Shown here one piece after another: positions 47,033 to 56,896 of a stretch of 64,000 bases of DNA (positions are counted from its first letter, which is position 1; each line of letters begins with the position of its first letter). The notes under the pieces were generated by a model that worked only from the letters and a program-made list of their open reading frames with translations, was not told the origin of the DNA and did not search any database. A program made the position numbers and the translations under genes. The DNA is taken from positions 57,341-121,340 of the forward strand of contig MKWR01000023.1 of the NCBI GenBank assembly GCA_001899855.1. The letters are read 5' to 3'. The DNA comes from Lysobacterales bacterium 63-13. GTDB taxonomy: Bacteria; Pseudomonadota; Gammaproteobacteria; Xanthomonadales; Rhodanobacteraceae.

Positions 47033-49273
47033 CTAGCCGGTGGTTTCGATGCGTTCGACGCGCTGGAAGCCGCGTGGCAGCAGCGACCCGCGCGTGGCGC
47101 GGTTGCCGCCGTACTCGACGAGATCGGCCCATTTCAGGATCAGCTTGCGCTGGCCGGCAAACAGGGTGACTTCGCCCTTGCTCTCGCTGACCACGGCGAT
47201 GCCGACAACGCGCTCGCCGCCAGCCAGCCTTGCTTTCGGGATCTCGATCAGCTTGTTGCCCTTGCCGCCGTTGTCGAGTTCCGGCAATTCGGCGACCGAG
47301 AACATCAACAGATGACCGCTGCTGGTGGCGACGACAATGCGATCGCGCGCGCTGTCCTCGACCATGGCCGGATTGAGCACATGCGCCTTGGCGTCGAGAT
47401 TGATCAGCTGCTTGCCGGCCTTCTTGTTGCCAAGCAAGGCCTCGAATCGGGTGACGAAGCCATAGCCGAAATCCGAGGCAAGCACGAGTCGACTGGCGGC
47501 ATCGCCAATTGCCAGGGTGTCGATCTGCGCACCGGCAGGCAGGCTGAAGCGGCCGCTGACCGGCTCGCCATTGCCGCGAGCCGAAGGCAGCGAGTGCGCG
47601 GCGGTCGAATAGCTGCGGCCGCTGGAATCGATGAAAGCGACCTGCTGCGTCGTGCGTCCCCTGACCGCGGCGAGGAAACCGTCGCCTTCGCGGTAGTTCA
47701 GGGCGGCGGCATCGATGTCGTGGCCCTTGGCTGCGCGGATCCAGCCCTTGGCCGAAAGCACGATCGTGGTTGGCTCGCTGGCCACCAGCGCCGCTTCGTC
47801 GAGGGCCTGCGCGGCGGCGCGCGCAACCAGCGGTGAGCGCCGTGCGTCGCCGAATTTCTTCGCATCCTCGCGCAACTCGTCCTTGATCAGGGTTTTCAGG
47901 CGCGCCTTCGAGTTGAGCAGCACGTTGATCTTCGCGCGCTCCTCTTCGAGGGCGTCGCTCTCGGCATTGATCTTCATTTCCTCGAGGCGTGCCAGCTGCC
48001 GCAGCCGGGTCTCGAGGATGTAATCGGTCTGCTCCTCGCTGAGTCCGAAGCGCTTCATCAGCACCGGCTTCGGCTCATCCTCGCTGCGCACGATGCGGAT
48101 CACCTCGTCGAGATTGAGGTAGGCGATGCGCAGGCCTTCGAGCAGGTGCAGGCGGCGTTCGACCTTCTCCAGGCGATGCTGCAGGCGACGCGTCACCGTG
48201 TCGGTGCGGAAGCGCAACCATTCGCCGAGGATGTGCTTGAGGTTCTTGACCTGCGGGCGTCCATCCAGGCCGATCATGTTGAGGTTGACCCGGTAGCTCT
48301 TTTCCAGGTCGGTGGTGGCGAACAGGTGCGGCATGATCTCGTCGGCATCGACGCGACTCGAACGCGGAATGAGGACCAGGCGGATTGGATTGGCGTGATC
48401 GGACTCGTCGCGGATGTCCTCGATCATCGGCAACTTCTTCGCGCGCATCTGCGCGGCGAGCTGCTCGACGATCTTCGATGGCGAGACCTGGTGCGGCAGC
48501 GCGGTGATGACGATATTGCCATCCTCGCGCACGTACACGGCGCGGGCGCGCAGGCTGCCGTTGCCGGTCGAGTACATGTTGAGCAGGTCACTCTTCGACG
48601 TGATGATCTCGGCTTCGGTCGGGAAATCCGGGCCAGGCACGTGCTCGCACAGCTCGGCGATGCTTGCATCCGGGTGGTCGAGCAGATGGATGCAGGCGTT
48701 GACGATCTCGCGCAGGTTGTGCGGCGGGATGTCGGTGGCCATGCCAACCGCGATGCCGGTGGTGCCATTGATCAGCACGTGCGGAATGCGGGCAGGCATC
48801 CACGCCGGTTCCTTCAGCGTGCCATCGAAATTCGGAACCCAGTCGACAGTGCCGTGGCCAAGCTCCTCCAGCAGAGCGTCGGCAATCGGGGTCAGCCTGG
48901 ATTCGGTGTAGCGCATTGCCGCGAACGATTTCGGATCATCCTGCGAGCCGAAATTGCCCTGGCCGCCGACCAGCGGATAGCGATACGAGAACGGCTGCGC
49001 CATCAGCACCATCGCCTCGTAACAGGCGCTGTCGCCGTGCGGGTGGAACTTGCCGATCACGTCACCGATCGTGCGCGCGGATTTCTTCGGCTTGGCCGTG
49101 GCATCCAGGCCAAGCTCGCTCATCGAATAGATGATTCGCCGTTGCACCGGCTTGAGGCCATCGCCGATGAACGGCAAGGCGCGATCAAGCACGACGTACA
49201 TGGAGTAATCGAGGTAGGCGCGCTCGGCATAGTCCTTGAGCGCGATCTGTTCACAGTTGCCTTGCAGGGTCAT
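47033..49273 (-). CDS. parC: DNA topoisomerase IV subunit A
   Basis: ParC is the DNA cleavage subunit of topoisomerase IV. The 746-residue protein has the active-site Tyr122 ([10 protein letters not shown]) and the quinolone-region sequence [13 protein letters not shown], with Ser82 and Glu86 as in susceptible wild types. The tower and C-terminal beta-pinwheel regions follow. The ATG at 49,273 gives the family start ([17 protein letters not shown]); a longer open frame upstream overlaps the ECF sigma gene region and is not coding. parE is not in this window. Confidence 0.97.
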   Translation of the reverse strand: MTLQGNCEQIALKDYAERAYLDYSMYVVLDRALPFIGDGLKPVQRRIIYSMSELGLDATAKPKKSARTIGDVIGKFHPHGDSACYEAMVLMAQPFSYRYPLVGGQGNFGSQDDPKSFAAMRYTESRLTPIADALLEELGHGTVDWVPNFDGTLKEPAWMPARIPHVLINGTTGIAVGMATDIPPHNLREIVNACIHLLDHPDASIAELCEHVPGPDFPTEAEIITSKSDLLNMYSTGNGSLRARAVYVREDGNIVITALPHQVSPSKIVEQLAAQMRAKKLPMIEDIRDESDHANPIRLVLIPRSSRVDADEIMPHLFATTDLEKSYRVNLNMIGLDGRPQVKNLKHILGEWLRFRTDTVTRRLQHRLEKVERRLHLLEGLRIAYLNLDEVIRIVRSEDEPKPVLMKRFGLSEEQTDYILETRLRQLARLEEMKINAESDALEEERAKINVLLNSKARLKTLIKDELREDAKKFGDARRSPLVARAAAQALDEAALVASEPTTIVLSAKGWIRAAKGHDIDAAALNYREGDGFLAAVRGRTTQQVAFIDSSGRSYSTAAHSLPSARGNGEPVSGRFSLPAGAQIDTLAIGDAASRLVLASDFGYGFVTRFEALLGNKKAGKQLINLDAKAHVLNPAMVEDSARDRIVVATSSGHLLMFSVAELPELDNGGKGNKLIEIPKARLAGGERVVGIAVVSESKGEVTLFAGQRKLILKWADLVEYGGNRATRGSLLPRGFQRVERIETTG

Positions 49274-49483
49274 CGTGTTCCGGGGTATCCAGGCAGCGGC
49301 AGAAGGCCGACGCGAACCGTGAATTGTGCCGGATCGGACGCGATCCCGCACCGTCCGGGCAGGGAGTATGCTTCGCGCCTGGCGCTGTTCCTGTCTCGGG
49401 CCTGATGGTGTGCGCTGCCTGGCCCACGCTGGGCGTGGTTGCGGCAAAGGCGGTGCAGCCGTGCTTGAAAGGAAATCGAATCG

Positions 49484-50014
49484 ATGCCGGTCAATTCGCC
49501 CGTGAGCAATCGCCAACATCAATTCGAAGCCCTGGTCCGCGGACACTCCACCGACCTGTACCGCTACGCCTATTGGCTGTGCGGGCAGGATGCGCTGGCC
49601 CAGGATCTCGTCCAGGACACGTTCCTGCGTGCCTGGCGCGCACTCGATACCTTGCGCGAGGTCGGCGCGGTGAAGGCCTGGCTGATCACCATCCTGCGTC
49701 GCGAGCACGCGCGCCTGTTCGAGCGCAAGGCGATGCCGGCCGATGACATCGATGATTTCGAACTGCCCGATCCGCAGGCAATGCCCGAGCACCGCACTGA
49801 GGAATCGGCGCTGCGGGCGGCAATCGCCCGCCTCGAGGCAAAGTACCGGGAACCGCTGGTGCTGCAGGTGATTGGCGGATTTTCCTGTACCGAAATTGCC
49901 GCGCTGCTTGGCCTCGGCGAAGCCGCCGTCATGACCCAGCTGTTCCGGGCGCGGCAGAAATTGAAGGGGCAGCTGGGCTTTGCAGACCAGGTCGCCGGAG
50001 TGAGTGAGCCATGA
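49484..50014 (+). CDS. ECF-type RNA polymerase sigma factor
   Basis: The 176-residue sigma factor has region 2 ([20 protein letters not shown], then [10 protein letters not shown]) and region 4 with a helix-turn-helix ([20 protein letters not shown]). It has no extra domains. AAAGGAAA precedes the ATG. Its stop overlaps the anti-sigma ATG by 4 nt. In bufferin-type operons a dedicated sigma factor, often metal-responsive, drives the genes, so the natural reading is that this one controls the DoxX-precursor-MNIO-DUF2063 group downstream. I could not identify its promoter motif. Confidence 0.93.
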   Translation: MPVNSPVSNRQHQFEALVRGHSTDLYRYAYWLCGQDALAQDLVQDTFLRAWRALDTLREVGAVKAWLITILRREHARLFERKAMPADDIDDFELPDPQAMPEHRTEESALRAAIARLEAKYREPLVLQVIGGFSCTEIAALLGLGEAAVMTQLFRARQKLKGQLGFADQVAGVSEP

Positions 50015-50811
50015 ACTGCCTTGAGTTCCGCCGCCGACTGGGCAGTGAGCCTGCGTGCACGCTTGATGCGTATGTCGCCCATCGCGCCGAATGCATCGGC
50101 TGCGCGGCCGCGCAGTCGCGGGCGGATGAATTCGAGATGCGTCTGCGTCGTGCCGTGGGCGTTCCGCTGCCGGCCAACCTGGCCGATCGCATCCTGCTCG
50201 CGCAAACCACCACGTTGCGCCTCGATGTGCGCAATCGCCGGCGCGGGTTTTCCGCGCTGATCCTGGCGGCAGCGGCATCGATCGTCATTGCCGTTGTTGC
50301 GCTGAACCGGCCCGCAGCGGAAATGCCGGTGCTCGCCGCCATGGTCAATGATCACCTGCACGAGCACATTGTCAGCGCCGGGGAAATGCGCGTGGCCGTG
50401 CCCAGGCAGGATGTCATCGACATGTTTGCACAGCGCGGAGTGACCCTGGCCGAGGTCCCGGCCGGAGTGAACTATGTGCACAAGTGTCCAGCGGGCCCTT
50501 ACAAGACCGTGCACATGGTCATGCCGCGGAACGGCAGTGCGGTGAGCGTTGTGTATGTCGTCGACGCACCGCCACAGTCGCGCGCCGATTTCCGCCACGA
50601 CGGCACCTTTGGCCGTGAGGTGCCGATGGGCGGCGGCACCCTGGTCATGCTCGGCAGCAGCAGGCAGGGCTTCGATGCCATCGAGGATGCCTGGAAATCG
50701 GCGCTGGGGTCGGGTGTTGCCGAGGCCGGCGTCGCGCAAGCCCGCCTTGCCGGACCCGCGGTTCCGCAAGCAGGATTGCTGCAAGGTCGAAGCCGCGTCG
50801 CGGCACCATGA
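50011..50811 (+). CDS. ZAS-type anti-sigma factor (DUF3379-like)
   Basis: The 266-residue protein has an N-terminal cytoplasmic domain with the zinc anti-sigma signature His24-x3-Cys28-x2-Cys31 (HRAECIGC). One TM helix follows ([17 protein letters not shown], about residues 90-107), then a periplasmic domain of about 160 residues. It is thus placed to sense a periplasmic signal, such as copper or thiol stress, and release the sigma factor. It is translationally coupled to the sigma gene by an ATGA overlap. The signal itself is an inference. Confidence 0.85.
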   Translation: MNCLEFRRRLGSEPACTLDAYVAHRAECIGCAAAQSRADEFEMRLRRAVGVPLPANLADRILLAQTTTLRLDVRNRRRGFSALILAAAASIVIAVVALNRPAAEMPVLAAMVNDHLHEHIVSAGEMRVAVPRQDVIDMFAQRGVTLAEVPAGVNYVHKCPAGPYKTVHMVMPRNGSAVSVVYVVDAPPQSRADFRHDGTFGREVPMGGGTLVMLGSSRQGFDAIEDAWKSALGSGVAEAGVAQARLAGPAVPQAGLLQGRSRVAAP

Positions 50812-50868
50812 AACCCGCTACGCGGGGCGCGTCGTTGCAGCCGCAGCATCAGCCAACAGGAGTGCCGC

Positions 50869-51327
50869 ATGAAAGCAATCGTCGCCGCGTTGATCGACTG
50901 GCCCGAACAGCTTGCAGAACACCTGGCGTGGCTGGGGCCACTGCTCGCCCGCATCACCGTCGGCTGGGTCTTCCTCTGGGCGGGTTGGGGCAAGCTTGGC
51001 GCGCTGCCGCAGGTGATCGGGAATTTCCGGGATTGGGGTGTGCCGATGCCGGAAATCCTCGCGCCCTTCGTCTCCGGCCTGGAATTCGTCGGCGGCATCA
51101 TGTTGCTGCTTGGCTTGTTCACGCGCATCTTCTCCGCGCCGCTGATCGTGGTCATGATCGTGGCGATCAAATCGGCATTCTGGGATCAGGTCGATTCGCT
51201 GGAATATCTGCTCGGCTTGAGCGAGTTTGCCTATCTGGCGGTCTTCCTCTGGCTGGCAACGGCGGGTGCGGGCGCGGCCTCGCTGGATCACCTGCTGCAG
51301 CATCACTTCGGGCGCCGTCGCCAATGA
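50869..51327 (+). CDS. DoxX family membrane protein
   Basis: The 152-residue protein has four TM helices and the DoxX pattern RITVGWVFLWAGWGKL followed by EFVGGIMLLLGLFTRI. AGGAG sits just upstream of the ATG. DoxX proteins are standard partners in bufferin operons (fourth component besides precursor, MNIO enzyme and DUF2063 protein), where their role is unclear. Here the gene lies between the anti-sigma gene and the precursor gene. Confidence 0.9.
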   Translation: MKAIVAALIDWPEQLAEHLAWLGPLLARITVGWVFLWAGWGKLGALPQVIGNFRDWGVPMPEILAPFVSGLEFVGGIMLLLGLFTRIFSAPLIVVMIVAIKSAFWDQVDSLEYLLGLSEFAYLAVFLWLATAGAGAASLDHLLQHHFGRRRQ

Positions 51328-51472
51328 CGGAATCCGGAAACACCCCTGCCATTGAAAGGAGGATGTGGCCGGCGGGGTCTCTTGTCCGGCACGTTGCCAC
51401 CTCTGATTCCACGGGCACGTGCCAGGACAACGCAACAGCTCAACTCAATCCAACCTCTTGGAGAACAACTAC

Positions 51473-51931
51473 ATGAATACCATCAGTGCAGGAATTTCAG
51501 GGTTCAGCCTGGCTTTGGTCGCGGCAAGCCTGGCCAGTCTTTCCGGACATGCCAACGCCTCGCCTGAGGCAGCGGCCAAGGCCGAAACGGGCCACTGCAT
51601 GGGCGTGAATGCCTGCAAGGGTCACAACGGCTGCAAGACTGCCGCCAACGCCTGCAAGGGCCATGGTGGCTGCAAGGGCCAGGGCTTCGTCGCGACCAGC
51701 GCCGGCGCATGTGCGAATCTGGGCGGCAAGATGGACAGTGCCGGCGGCATGATGATGGCGAGCGAGAAGGCCGAAAACGTGAAATGTTGGGGCGTCAACG
51801 CCTGCAAGGGCCACAACGACTGCAAGACGGCTGCCAACGATTGCAAGGGCATGGGCAGTTGCAAGGGCCAGGGCTTTGTCGCGATTCCCGCTGGCACCTG
51901 TGCCGATGTCGGCGGCACGACCAAGCAGTAA
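51473..51931 (+). CDS. Cysteine-rich bufferin-like RiPP precursor with duplicated core
   Basis: The 152-residue exported peptide has a signal sequence ([19 protein letters not shown], cut near residue 29). Two tandem core repeats at about 41-85 and 104-148 each hold six cysteines with identical spacing, C-x5-C-x5-C-x6-C-x5-C-x12-C: Cys42, 48, 54, 61, 67, 80 and Cys105, 111, 117, 124, 130, 143. Both contain GVNACKGHN and CKGQGFVA. The Met-rich linker ([10 protein letters not shown]) is also notable. The long signal acts as leader in such RiPPs. GGAG lies upstream of the ATG. The MNIO gene starts at the stop codon (TAATG). Copper binding is expected from the family but not shown here. Confidence 0.9.
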   Translation: MNTISAGISGFSLALVAASLASLSGHANASPEAAAKAETGHCMGVNACKGHNGCKTAANACKGHGGCKGQGFVATSAGACANLGGKMDSAGGMMMASEKAENVKCWGVNACKGHNDCKTAANDCKGMGSCKGQGFVAIPAGTCADVGGTTKQ

Positions 51932-52827
51932 TGATCGAGCGCGACGGAATCGCGCGCGTGTCGACGCCCGAGGCTCGTGCTTCGGGCGTTCGACCGTGGC
52001 ATGGCTATGGCCTGGGCTTGCGCACCGAGCACTTCGATGCCGTGCTGGATGAGCATCCCGCGGTCGACTGGTTCGAGATCATCTCGGAAAACTTCATGGT
52101 CGCCGGGGGCAAGCCGCGCCACTACCTCGATCAGGTGCGTTCGCGCTATCCGCTGGCCATGCATGGCGTGTCCCTGTCGATCGGCAGCACCGATCCGCTT
52201 GACCTGCACTATCTGCGCGAATTGAAGCAGCTTGCCCGGCATGTCGAGCCGATCTGGATTTCCGATCATCTGTGCTGGACGGGAAACGGCGGAATCAACA
52301 GTCACGACCTGCTGCCACTTCCCTACACCGGTGAAGCGATCGCGCATGTCGTTGCACGACTGCAGCAGGTGCAGGAATTCCTCGGCCGCGAGATCCTCGT
52401 CGAGAATGTCTCGACTTATGTCGGCTTCGCCAATGCCGAGATGGACGAAGCGGCATTCCTCGGCGAGATTGCGCGCCGCAGCGGCTGCCGCATCCTGCTT
52501 GATGTGAACAACATCTATGTCAGCTCGCGCAATCATGGCTTTGATGCCGATGCCTATGTCGCCGCACTGCCGGCGGAAAAAATCTGGCAGATCCATCTGG
52601 CCGGTCACAGTGATTACGGCGATTACGTGATCGATACGCATGATCACCCGGTGTGCGACGAGGTCTGGGCCTTGTATGCGCGCACGCTGGCGCGGATCGG
52701 CGCGGTCACGACGATGATCGAGCGCGATGACCATATCCCGCCGCTGGCCGAACTCCTTGCCGAGCTGGATCACGCGCGACGCATCGGCGATGCAGTCGCG
52801 CCATCCACGCTGGCGGTCTGCGCATGA
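51931..52827 (+). CDS. DUF692 / MNIO multinuclear non-heme iron enzyme
   Basis: The 298-residue TIM-barrel enzyme has the conserved metal-ligand set of the family in order: His78 ([10 protein letters not shown]), Asp112-His113 (ISDHLCW), Glu159-Asn160 (VENVS), Asp191 and Asn193 ([11 protein letters not shown]), His222 and His226 (IHLAGH), Asp235 and His237 (DTHDHP), Glu264 (IERDDHIP). MNIO enzymes modify Cys residues of precursor peptides, for instance to 5-thiooxazoles or thioamides. The substrate here should be the duplicated precursor encoded immediately upstream; start and stop overlap (TAATG). Confidence 0.95.
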   Translation: MIERDGIARVSTPEARASGVRPWHGYGLGLRTEHFDAVLDEHPAVDWFEIISENFMVAGGKPRHYLDQVRSRYPLAMHGVSLSIGSTDPLDLHYLRELKQLARHVEPIWISDHLCWTGNGGINSHDLLPLPYTGEAIAHVVARLQQVQEFLGREILVENVSTYVGFANAEMDEAAFLGEIARRSGCRILLDVNNIYVSSRNHGFDADAYVAALPAEKIWQIHLAGHSDYGDYVIDTHDHPVCDEVWALYARTLARIGAVTTMIERDDHIPPLAELLAELDHARRIGDAVAPSTLAVCA

Positions 52828-53636
52828 TCGCCCTGCATATCCTCGAACAACGCCTGCTTGCGCATCTGCGCAATGGCCCGGAATTTCCGCGCGAATGGTG
52901 CGCGCAAGGGCGGGTCGACAGCGATGTCGGGCTCTCCATCTACGCCAATGCCTACCACTCGCGCCTGCGCGAGGCGCTCGAATCCGACCACCCGCAACTG
53001 GCGGCGTATCTTGGCGACACGCTCTGGAGCGAGTTCTGCACCGGTTATATCGGGGCGCATCCATCGCGGGTGCGTTCGCTGCGCCATTTCGGCGTGCAGG
53101 TTCCCGCCTGGCTCACGCAGCACATGCCCTTTGCCGAACACGCGGCAATCGCCGAACTTGCCGAATTCGAGCGCTGTTTGCTGGATGTCTTCGATGCGGC
53201 GGATGGCGGGCGCATCGCCTGGTCGGCGTTGCAGGCGCTGGATCCCGATGCCTGGCCCGGCGTGCGCCTCGGCTTCCATCCGAGCGTGCGCCTGCTGCCG
53301 ACGCAAACCAATGCCGTCGAGATCTGGCGCACCTTGAAAGAGGCGCAGCCACCACCGGCGGCCGGCCCCTCGGCAACGCCGGCACGCCTGCTCTGGCGAG
53401 ACGCAGAGCGGGTTTCGCGGTTCCGCCCTGTCGATGCGGCGGAACACATTGCCTTGCGGGCCGTGTTTTCGCAGCAGGAAGACTTCGCCACCCTGTGCGA
53501 GCAGCTCGCACGCGTGATGCCTGCCGCGGAAGTCCCGGCGACCGCCGTGGGTTTCCTGCGGCAGTGGTTCGACGAAGGGATCATGAGCCAACTGCACGTC
53601 GCCAGCGACCGGGCTCCCGCGCCTCGGATTTCATGA
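52824..53636 (+). CDS. DUF2063 family partner protein of the MNIO enzyme
   Basis: The 270-residue protein has the N-terminal DUF2063 domain ([19 protein letters not shown], then [20 protein letters not shown]) and a C-terminal RRE-like region. In related RiPP pathways this protein binds the leader peptide and delivers it to the MNIO enzyme. The gene overlaps the MNIO gene by 4 nt, so the two are made together, probably as a heterodimer. It is the last gene of the operon. Confidence 0.93.
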   Translation: MIALHILEQRLLAHLRNGPEFPREWCAQGRVDSDVGLSIYANAYHSRLREALESDHPQLAAYLGDTLWSEFCTGYIGAHPSRVRSLRHFGVQVPAWLTQHMPFAEHAAIAELAEFERCLLDVFDAADGGRIAWSALQALDPDAWPGVRLGFHPSVRLLPTQTNAVEIWRTLKEAQPPPAAGPSATPARLLWRDAERVSRFRPVDAAEHIALRAVFSQQEDFATLCEQLARVMPAAEVPATAVGFLRQWFDEGIMSQLHVASDRAPAPRIS

Positions 53637-53646
53637 CAAGAGCCTG

Positions 53647-53672
53647 CAGCCGTCGCGCGAACGGGACGGCTG
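53647..53672. terminator. Hairpin at the end of the bufferin-like operon
   Basis: An 8-bp perfect stem, CAGCCGTC with GACGGCTG, encloses a 10-nt loop, 10 nt after the DUF2063 stop. It has no T-run. It separates this operon from the convergent cfa gene. Confidence 0.55.
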
Positions 53673-53701
53673 AAATCAGGACATGCGTTTGACCCGGCCC
53701 T

Positions 53702-54820
53702 TCAACGCTGGACGATGTAACCCCCCGGGACGCCACGCGGACTGAAGACCCATTGCCAGAGCTGGTCGCGGCGCGCGCGGAATGCCGCGGCGGAAACCGA
53801 GAGGTAGAAGCGCCACATGCGTTGGAAGCGTTCGCCGTAACGGGCCGAAAGTTGCGGCCAGGCATGGTCGAAATTGGCGATCCACGCCATCAGCGTGCGG
53901 TCGTAGTCGGGGCCGAAGCCATGCCAGTCCTCGATCACGAAGTCCTTTTCCGCGGCCTTGCTGATCTGGCTCGCCGAAGGAATCATGGAGTTCGGGAAAA
54001 TGTATTTTGCGATCCACGGGTCGGTGTGGTTCGACGAGGTGTTGGCACCGATTGAATGCAACAGGGTCAGGCCATCGTCGGCCAGGCAACGCCGCAGCAC
54101 CGCGAAATAGCTGGCGTGGTTCTTGACACCGACATGCTCGAACATGCCGACAGAAAAGATCCGGTCGAAGCGCTCATCGAGTTCGCGGTAATCCTGCACG
54201 CGGATCTCGATCGGCAAGCCGCGGCAGAGTTCGCGGGCGAATTCCGCCTGCTCAAGGGAAACGGTGACGCCGACGCCACTGACGCCGTAGCGTTCGGCAG
54301 CGAATTTCAGCGCTTCACCCCAGCCGCAACCGATGTCGAGCACGTGCATGCCGGCGCGCAAGCCGAGCTTGCGGCAGACCAGGTCAAGTTTGGCGACCTG
54401 CGCGGTATCCAGTGTTTGCGCCGATTTCCAATAACCACAACTGTAGACAAGGCGTTGGCCCAGCATGGCATGGAACAGGTCGTTGCCGAGATCGTAGTGG
54501 CGTTCGCCAACCTCGAAGGCACGGCGTCCGCGTTGCAGGTTGCGCAGCTCGGCCTTGAGCCAGAGGCGCGCGTCGTCGATTTTTGCGCTGCGTTCGTCGA
54601 TGTGCGCATTGAGCAGGCGGAAGAGGAAGGCATCGAGTGCCACGGCATCCCATTGCCCGTCCATATAGGACTCGCCGAGGCCGAGCGAGCCGTGCGCGAT
54701 CACGCGTGCATAAAAGTCTTCATCATGCACCTGGATGTCCCAGGGCGCATCGCCATTGATTTCCACCCTGCAATCGGCCAGCAGGGAGATGACGCGGTCC
54801 TTAAGGCTGGCACGAGGCAT
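53702..54820 (-). CDS. cfa: Cyclopropane-fatty-acyl-phospholipid synthase
   Basis: The enzyme adds a methylene from SAM to unsaturated acyl chains of membrane lipids. The 372-residue protein has the N-terminal lipid-binding domain, then HYDLGNDLFHAML, YSCGYW (substrate-site Cys), the SAM motif VLDIGCGWGEA, and MFEHVG. The ATG at 54,820 has GAGGA 7 nt upstream and is chosen over a longer open frame that overlaps crcB. Length fits the family. Confidence 0.96.
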   Translation of the reverse strand: MPRASLKDRVISLLADCRVEINGDAPWDIQVHDEDFYARVIAHGSLGLGESYMDGQWDAVALDAFLFRLLNAHIDERSAKIDDARLWLKAELRNLQRGRRAFEVGERHYDLGNDLFHAMLGQRLVYSCGYWKSAQTLDTAQVAKLDLVCRKLGLRAGMHVLDIGCGWGEALKFAAERYGVSGVGVTVSLEQAEFARELCRGLPIEIRVQDYRELDERFDRIFSVGMFEHVGVKNHASYFAVLRRCLADDGLTLLHSIGANTSSNHTDPWIAKYIFPNSMIPSASQISKAAEKDFVIEDWHGFGPDYDRTLMAWIANFDHAWPQLSARYGERFQRMWRFYLSVSAAAFRARRDQLWQWVFSPRGVPGGYIVQR

Positions 54821-54830
54821 TGTGCTGTCC

Positions 54831-55217
54831 TCATTGGTGCACGATCGTGCGGATGGCGACGACGCCGAGCAATGCCGCCAGTATAGAACCGGCGACATGC
54901 ACGAAGACCAGCGCACCCGCCCAGCCCCATTGCTGGCGCAGCAAATGGTTGAGGGTCTCGCCGCTGAATGTCGAGAACGTGGTCAATCCGCCGAGGAAGC
55001 CGGTGGTGAGCGCAAGCCGCCACTCCAGCGGCAGGGTCTGGAATTGATCGATGGAACCAATGACCAGGCCCATGAGGAAACCGCCAAGCACATTGGCGAG
55101 GAGGGTGCCGAGCGGGATGGCCGGGAACACGGCATCGAAGCCGAGGCCGAGGATCCAGCGGAGCAAGGCACCGATACCGGCACCGCCTGCAACCGCGATC
55201 GGTGAAAGCAGATTCAT
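54831..55217 (-). CDS. crcB: Fluoride exporter CrcB/Fluc
   Basis: This 128-residue membrane protein has four TM helices and the Fluc landmarks GGAGIGALLRW, GTLLANVLGGF and TTFSTFSGE (the Phe/Thr fluoride path). It works as a dual-topology dimer. The ATG at 55,217 gives the normal length; GGGGG precedes it. I looked for a fluoride riboswitch in the short upstream gap and did not see one. It ends 10 nt before cfa, so the two are probably co-transcribed. Confidence 0.95.
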   Translation of the reverse strand: MNLLSPIAVAGGAGIGALLRWILGLGFDAVFPAIPLGTLLANVLGGFLMGLVIGSIDQFQTLPLEWRLALTTGFLGGLTTFSTFSGETLNHLLRQQWGWAGALVFVHVAGSILAALLGVVAIRTIVHQ

Positions 55218-55313
55218 TGGCGCCCCCAGGATGCGCACCGCACAGGGCGCATTATGCCGAGCAATGCGCACGGGCGCTCAATCCGCATGACTTGCCGCGG
55301 CGCAGTCCGTAGC

Positions 55314-56579
55314 ATGCGCGATCTGCTCCCGTTGACGACGCCAAGCGCTGCCGAGATGGCCGCAACCACACCCAGCATTCGACGCCTCGCCCCCTTGCTC
55401 GCTGCCCTGGCGATGTTCGGGCCGTTCGCGATCGACACCATGTTCCCGGCATTTCCGGCGATCGGCGCGCAGTTGCAGACCAGTCCGGTGGCGATGCAGC
55501 AGACCTTGAGCGTGTACATGATCGCCTACGCACTGATGTCGCTGCTGCACGGTCCGCTGTCGGATTCGCTTGGACGGCGCCGGGTGATCCTTGCCGGCGT
55601 CGCCGTCTTCACCGCCGCCTCGGTGGGCTGCGCGCTGTCAACGAGCATCACCGAGCTGCTCGCATACCGCGCCTTGCAGGGCATGTCCGCGGGTGCCGGC
55701 ATGATTGTCGGGCGCGCCATCATCCGCGATTGTTTCGACGGCGCCGCGGCACAGCGGCTGATGTCCAGCGTCTCGATGATTTTCGGCATTGCCCCGGCGA
55801 TCGCGCCGATCATCGGCGGCTGGATCATCGCCTTTGCCCATTGGTCGATGATCTTCTGGTTTCTCGCCGGATTCGCTGGCCTGCTCGGTATCGCCTGCCT
55901 GGCCTTGCTGCCGGAAACCCATTCACGTGAACGGCGCAATGCGCTCTCGCTGCGGGCGATGGCGAAAACCTATGCGCTGATCCTGCGCGATCCGGTATTC
56001 CTGCCACTGGTGTTTGCCGGCACGCTCGGTTTCAACGCGTTGTTCGTCTATATTTCCTCGGCACCGGCGTTCGTCATCGGCCTGCTTGGACTCGATGCGC
56101 AGCAGTTCGCCTGGTTGTTCATTCCGGCGATTGGCGGCCTCATGCTTGGCTCGTTCACCTCCGGCAGGCTCGCTGGCCGCGTCAGCGGCACGGCGACGAT
56201 CCGCCTTGGCTATTCGATCATGCTTGGCGCATCGGCGCTCAACATCGCAACGGCGTTGCTGCTGGCAAGGCCGAGCGTGCCGTGGTCGGTGTTGCCGATC
56301 GGCCTGCACGCGATCGGCATCGGCATCGCCTTTCCAACCCTGACCCTGAATCTGCTCGACCGCTTTCCGCGCCATCGCGGTGGCGCTTCGTCGATGCAGG
56401 CGTTTTTCAGCCTGGTGATGAGCGCGATCCTCGCCGGCGTGGTTTCACCCCTGGTTTCGGACAGTTCGTTGAAGCTCGCCCTGAGTGCCGCCGCGATCAC
56501 CGCGACGGGCTTTGTCGCCTGGCGCTTGTGCCGTGTCTTCGAGCGCCGGATCCCGCCGCAGGTCGAAGTTCAGGCCTGA
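55314..56579 (+). CDS. Bcr/CflA family multidrug MFS transporter
   Basis: The roughly 421-residue protein has 12 TM helices. The first is FGPFAIDTMFPAFPAIG, typical of Bcr/CflA (DHA1) transporters, and the loop 2-3 motif is GPLSDSLGRRRVIL. RALQGMSAGAGMIVGRAIIRD is the family's TM4-5 signature. It is expected to export drugs such as bicyclomycin or chloramphenicol analogues. The start is uncertain: ATGs at 55,287, 55,314 and 55,356 are possible and none has a strong ribosome site. It is divergent from crcB. Confidence 0.92.
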   Translation: MRDLLPLTTPSAAEMAATTPSIRRLAPLLAALAMFGPFAIDTMFPAFPAIGAQLQTSPVAMQQTLSVYMIAYALMSLLHGPLSDSLGRRRVILAGVAVFTAASVGCALSTSITELLAYRALQGMSAGAGMIVGRAIIRDCFDGAAAQRLMSSVSMIFGIAPAIAPIIGGWIIAFAHWSMIFWFLAGFAGLLGIACLALLPETHSRERRNALSLRAMAKTYALILRDPVFLPLVFAGTLGFNALFVYISSAPAFVIGLLGLDAQQFAWLFIPAIGGLMLGSFTSGRLAGRVSGTATIRLGYSIMLGASALNIATALLLARPSVPWSVLPIGLHAIGIGIAFPTLTLNLLDRFPRHRGGASSMQAFFSLVMSAILAGVVSPLVSDSSLKLALSAAAITATGFVAWRLCRVFERRIPPQVEVQA

Positions 56580-56821
56580 TCGGCGGGCGGCGCGCTGGTG
56601 CCGCCAAGGATTCCGCGCAGCAGGCTGAAGATCTCGTCCTTGGTGCCGATCACGTTGATCTGCGCTTCACGCGGGAAATCCGTGCCGAGGTTGACTGCAT
56701 AAGCGAGGCCCAGCTCGGTGCCGTCTTCGTCGATCCGGTTGAAGGTTTCGATCTTGCCGACATAAGCGATGCGATTGGCATCGAGGAAGCGTCCATCGGG
56801 AATCTTTACCCAGCGTTGCAT
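56570..56821 (-). CDS. Small conserved-looking protein of unknown function
   Basis: The 83-residue acidic protein starts MQRWVKIPDGRFLDANRIAY and has a beta-rich pattern with alternating hydrophobics (INVIGTKDEIFSLLRGIL). No signal peptide or TM helix. Its last 10 nt overlap the end of the convergent transporter gene. The amino-acid content looks like a real cytoplasmic protein. I do not recognise the family. Confidence 0.65.
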   Translation of the reverse strand: MQRWVKIPDGRFLDANRIAYVGKIETFNRIDEDGTELGLAYAVNLGTDFPREAQINVIGTKDEIFSLLRGILGGTSAPPADQA

Positions 56822-56896
56822 GCGGTCACCTGTGCGTTTGGGTCGGAATCGCCAGCCACCCCGGAATACGGCCGGATGGCTGGCGATGATGCCACA

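Noticed and set aside
47033..50278. 1,081-codon open frame on the minus strand
   Set aside because: The parC family start is at 49,273. The upstream extension runs antisense through the ECF sigma factor gene.
55218..55313. Fluoride riboswitch upstream of crcB
   Set aside because: I looked for the conserved GGNGAUGG-type core in the short gap and did not find it.
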